64,000 nt of DNA from Sclerotiophoma versabilis (lineage: Eukaryota; Ascomycota; Dothideomycetes; Pleosporales; Didymellaceae): NCBI GenBank assembly GCA_012274445.1, contig JAAROD010000058.1, positions 1,364,001-1,428,000 on the forward strand, read 5' to 3'. The translations under genes were made by a program, and so were the position numbers. Positions 63,036-64,000 of this stretch are shown in pieces (position 1 is the stretch's first letter; every line of letters begins with the position of its first letter). Under the pieces are notes generated by a model. That model was not told the origin of the DNA, made no database searches, and worked only from the letters and a program-made list of their open reading frames with translations.

Positions 63036-64000
63036 CTAGCTCTTATCGTACCGGTTATTCTCGATCGCCGGCTTGTGACCAGGCCCATTTGCCGCCTGCC
63101 AAAAGTCCAAACTGGCAACAACATCATTGCCCAATTCATCTTCGTAGGCATACAGGATCTGTGCGACTGTTAGCATGGAATCTTCGACGTGAAAAGCGTC
63201 TTTACGAACCTCTCGTGTGGATGAGTGCAGCCACCTGATATTCTTCGCCGTAACGATGTGAACCAGGCCACCACTCTCCATATGACGGATTTCGATGAAG
63301 CTAGGCTCGAAAGCAAGTATGTATGGGTTGAAGATAGCGAACGATTGGGGATTGCCCTCCCATGTGATTTTCCAGTCTGGTCTTGCTCGCCATCCGTTGC
63401 GGTTGACAAAGAAGGAGTAGTCCGAGTAACAGAGCAGGAACTCGCCCCCCATGCGTTCGATGTGAATAGGTCTGATATTCTCCTTCCGAACAACAAAGTC
63501 GAGGGATGTATCGGCCTGGTCGAGCAATGACTGGGTCTCCAGTGTCTCGAGGCTGACAACCTCGAATCCACGAGCACAACCAACACAAAGCTTCGAGCGC
63601 AAAAAGTGTATCGAAGACGATTCCGTGGGAATGTAAAACTCCTTGTACGGTTTGAGTTGGTCTTGCCCTTGAGCGAGCATTTTGGCAAAACCCGATTTCT
63701 TAGCCTTGTTCGCCATGTTCTCCTTTGGCTCGTAAACCTTGATGGTCGTTGACAATGCCGAGGTCTTGACTGACGCAACGAGTTGTTGGCCCATGCAGAC
63801 ACCGGACTTGAAGAAGTTCGCATGGCAGATCTTCTTAGGACGCTTGGCAGCGGCTTGGGCTTCGTCAGGATCCAATGCTTCTGTGGAGTATGAGTACAAG
63901 GTCTTATCGGCCAGTATGAGGAGGATCTGATGTTGTTCGAGGACATCAATCTGTGTGACACCCTTGGTATCCAGGACTCGCTTGGGCCGTATCGAGGCGT
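63036..64000 (-). CDS. CNH-domain RhoGEF, C-terminal part (runs off the window)
   Basis: The C-terminal CNH (citron homology) domain of a second RhoGEF-type protein, 5' end beyond 64000. Exons: 64000-63210 and 63158-63036. CNH features comparable to ROM2: VTQIDVLEQHQILLILADKT, KEFYIPTESSSIHFL, RGFEVVSLETLETQ, and EFLLCYSDYSFFVN. The frame is open through a 51-nt segment (63159-63209) that is probably an intron; removing it gives STRE-ILYAYEDELGNDVVASLDF, typical of the family. It is clearly diverged from ROM2 at 5.6-10.6 kb, so it is a distinct paralog (Tus1/Rgf3-like is possible, but the DH domain is not in the window). Confidence 0.75.
   Translation of the reverse strand, partial: ASIRPKRVLDTKGVTQIDVLEQHQILLILADKTLYSYSTEALDPDEAQAAAKRPKKICHANFFKSGVCMGQQLVASVKTSALSTTIKVYEPKENMANKAKKSGFAKMLAQGQDQLKPYKEFYIPTESSSIHFLRSKLCVGCARGFEVVSLETLETQSLLDQADTSLDFVVRKENIRPIHIERMGGEFLLCYSDYSFFVNRNGWRARPDWKITWEGNPQSFAIFNPYILAFEPSFIEIRHMESGGLVHIVTAKNIRWLHSSTREVRKDAFHVEDSMLTVAQILYAYEDELGNDVVASLDFWQAANGPGHKPAIENNRYDKS
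63159..63209 (-). other. probable stop-free 51-nt intron of the terminal RhoGEF
   Basis: The donor is GTTCGT (weak), the branch site ATGCTAAC and the acceptor CACAG. It is a multiple of three with no stop. A stronger-looking donor GTAAAG 4 nt inside would shift the frame to an early stop. Assigned by family comparison. Confidence 0.65.

Overview
The window is nuclear DNA of a filamentous ascomycete (Pezizomycotina; a dothideomycete is my best guess). Nearly every multi-exon gene has introns of 46-70 nt with GTRNGT donors, CTRAC-type branch sites and YAG acceptors. The gene set is typically fungal: a Rom2-type RhoGEF, an ApsA/Num1 cortical protein, the eisosome protein Pil1, a secreted large-subunit catalase and a HET-domain relic. 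Genes lie on both strands with no operon-like order. The class-level placement is inferred from gene content only.

Layout. 1-2.4 kb: no supported gene. 2.4-4.3 kb (-): Baeyer-Villiger-type flavin monooxygenase. 5.6-10.6 kb (+): Rom2-like Rho1 GEF, facing the ApsA-like protein at 11.4-15.4 kb (-). 15.4-17.7 kb: empty. 17.7-19.2 kb (+): Cns1 Hsp90 co-chaperone, facing a 2EXR/F-box-like protein (19.7-21.0 kb, -). 21.8-23.6 kb (+): mitochondrial serine hydroxymethyltransferase, then a one-TM hypothetical protein. 25.0-27.2 kb (-): MAD1. 27.5-28.7 kb (-): PPM1, divergent from RPB5 (28.9-29.7 kb, +). 30.2-30.3 kb (-): an interrupted tRNA-Gln(CUG). 30.6-32.4 kb (-): peroxisomal acyl-CoA ligase, divergent from a 3-hydroxyacyl-CoA dehydrogenase-like gene (32.7-33.7 kb, +). 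33.7-36.1 kb: mostly empty, with a possible F-box relic. 36-41 kb: small cytochrome b5, a basic hypothetical protein, an alpha/beta hydrolase and another hypothetical protein. 42.2-44.5 kb (-): catalase. 44.5-47 kb: empty. 47.1-51.7 kb (+): Pil1 and Sec24. 51.9-53.6 kb (-): second PTS1-bearing ligase. 54.1-56.9 kb (-): hypothetical protein and IPK1. 57.5-59.6 kb (+): DUF952 protein and a broken HET gene. 60.4-62.4 kb (-): haspin kinase. 63.0 kb to the window end (-): C-terminus of a second CNH-domain RhoGEF.

Functional themes. Cell-wall and cortex control is represented by two RhoGEFs, Pil1 and ApsA. Mitosis is represented by MAD1, haspin and, through PP2A methylation, PPM1. Peroxisomal acyl-CoA chemistry is suggested by two ligases ending in AKL and a divergent dehydrogenase. 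None of these forms a tight cluster, and no secondary-metabolite backbone gene is present.

The most striking observation is the tRNA-Gln(CUG) gene at 30193-30333 (-). It carries a short canonical 37/38 intron and, in addition, a 56-nt insertion inside the D arm. That insertion has every hallmark of a spliceosomal intron: GTAAGC donor, ACTAATC branch-like site, CACAG acceptor. Removing it restores a complete 72-nt cloverleaf. Other unusual gene structures are a Pil1 start codon split by an intron (AT|G), a GC-AG intron in PPM1, and two stop-free 51-nt introns hidden inside long open frames.
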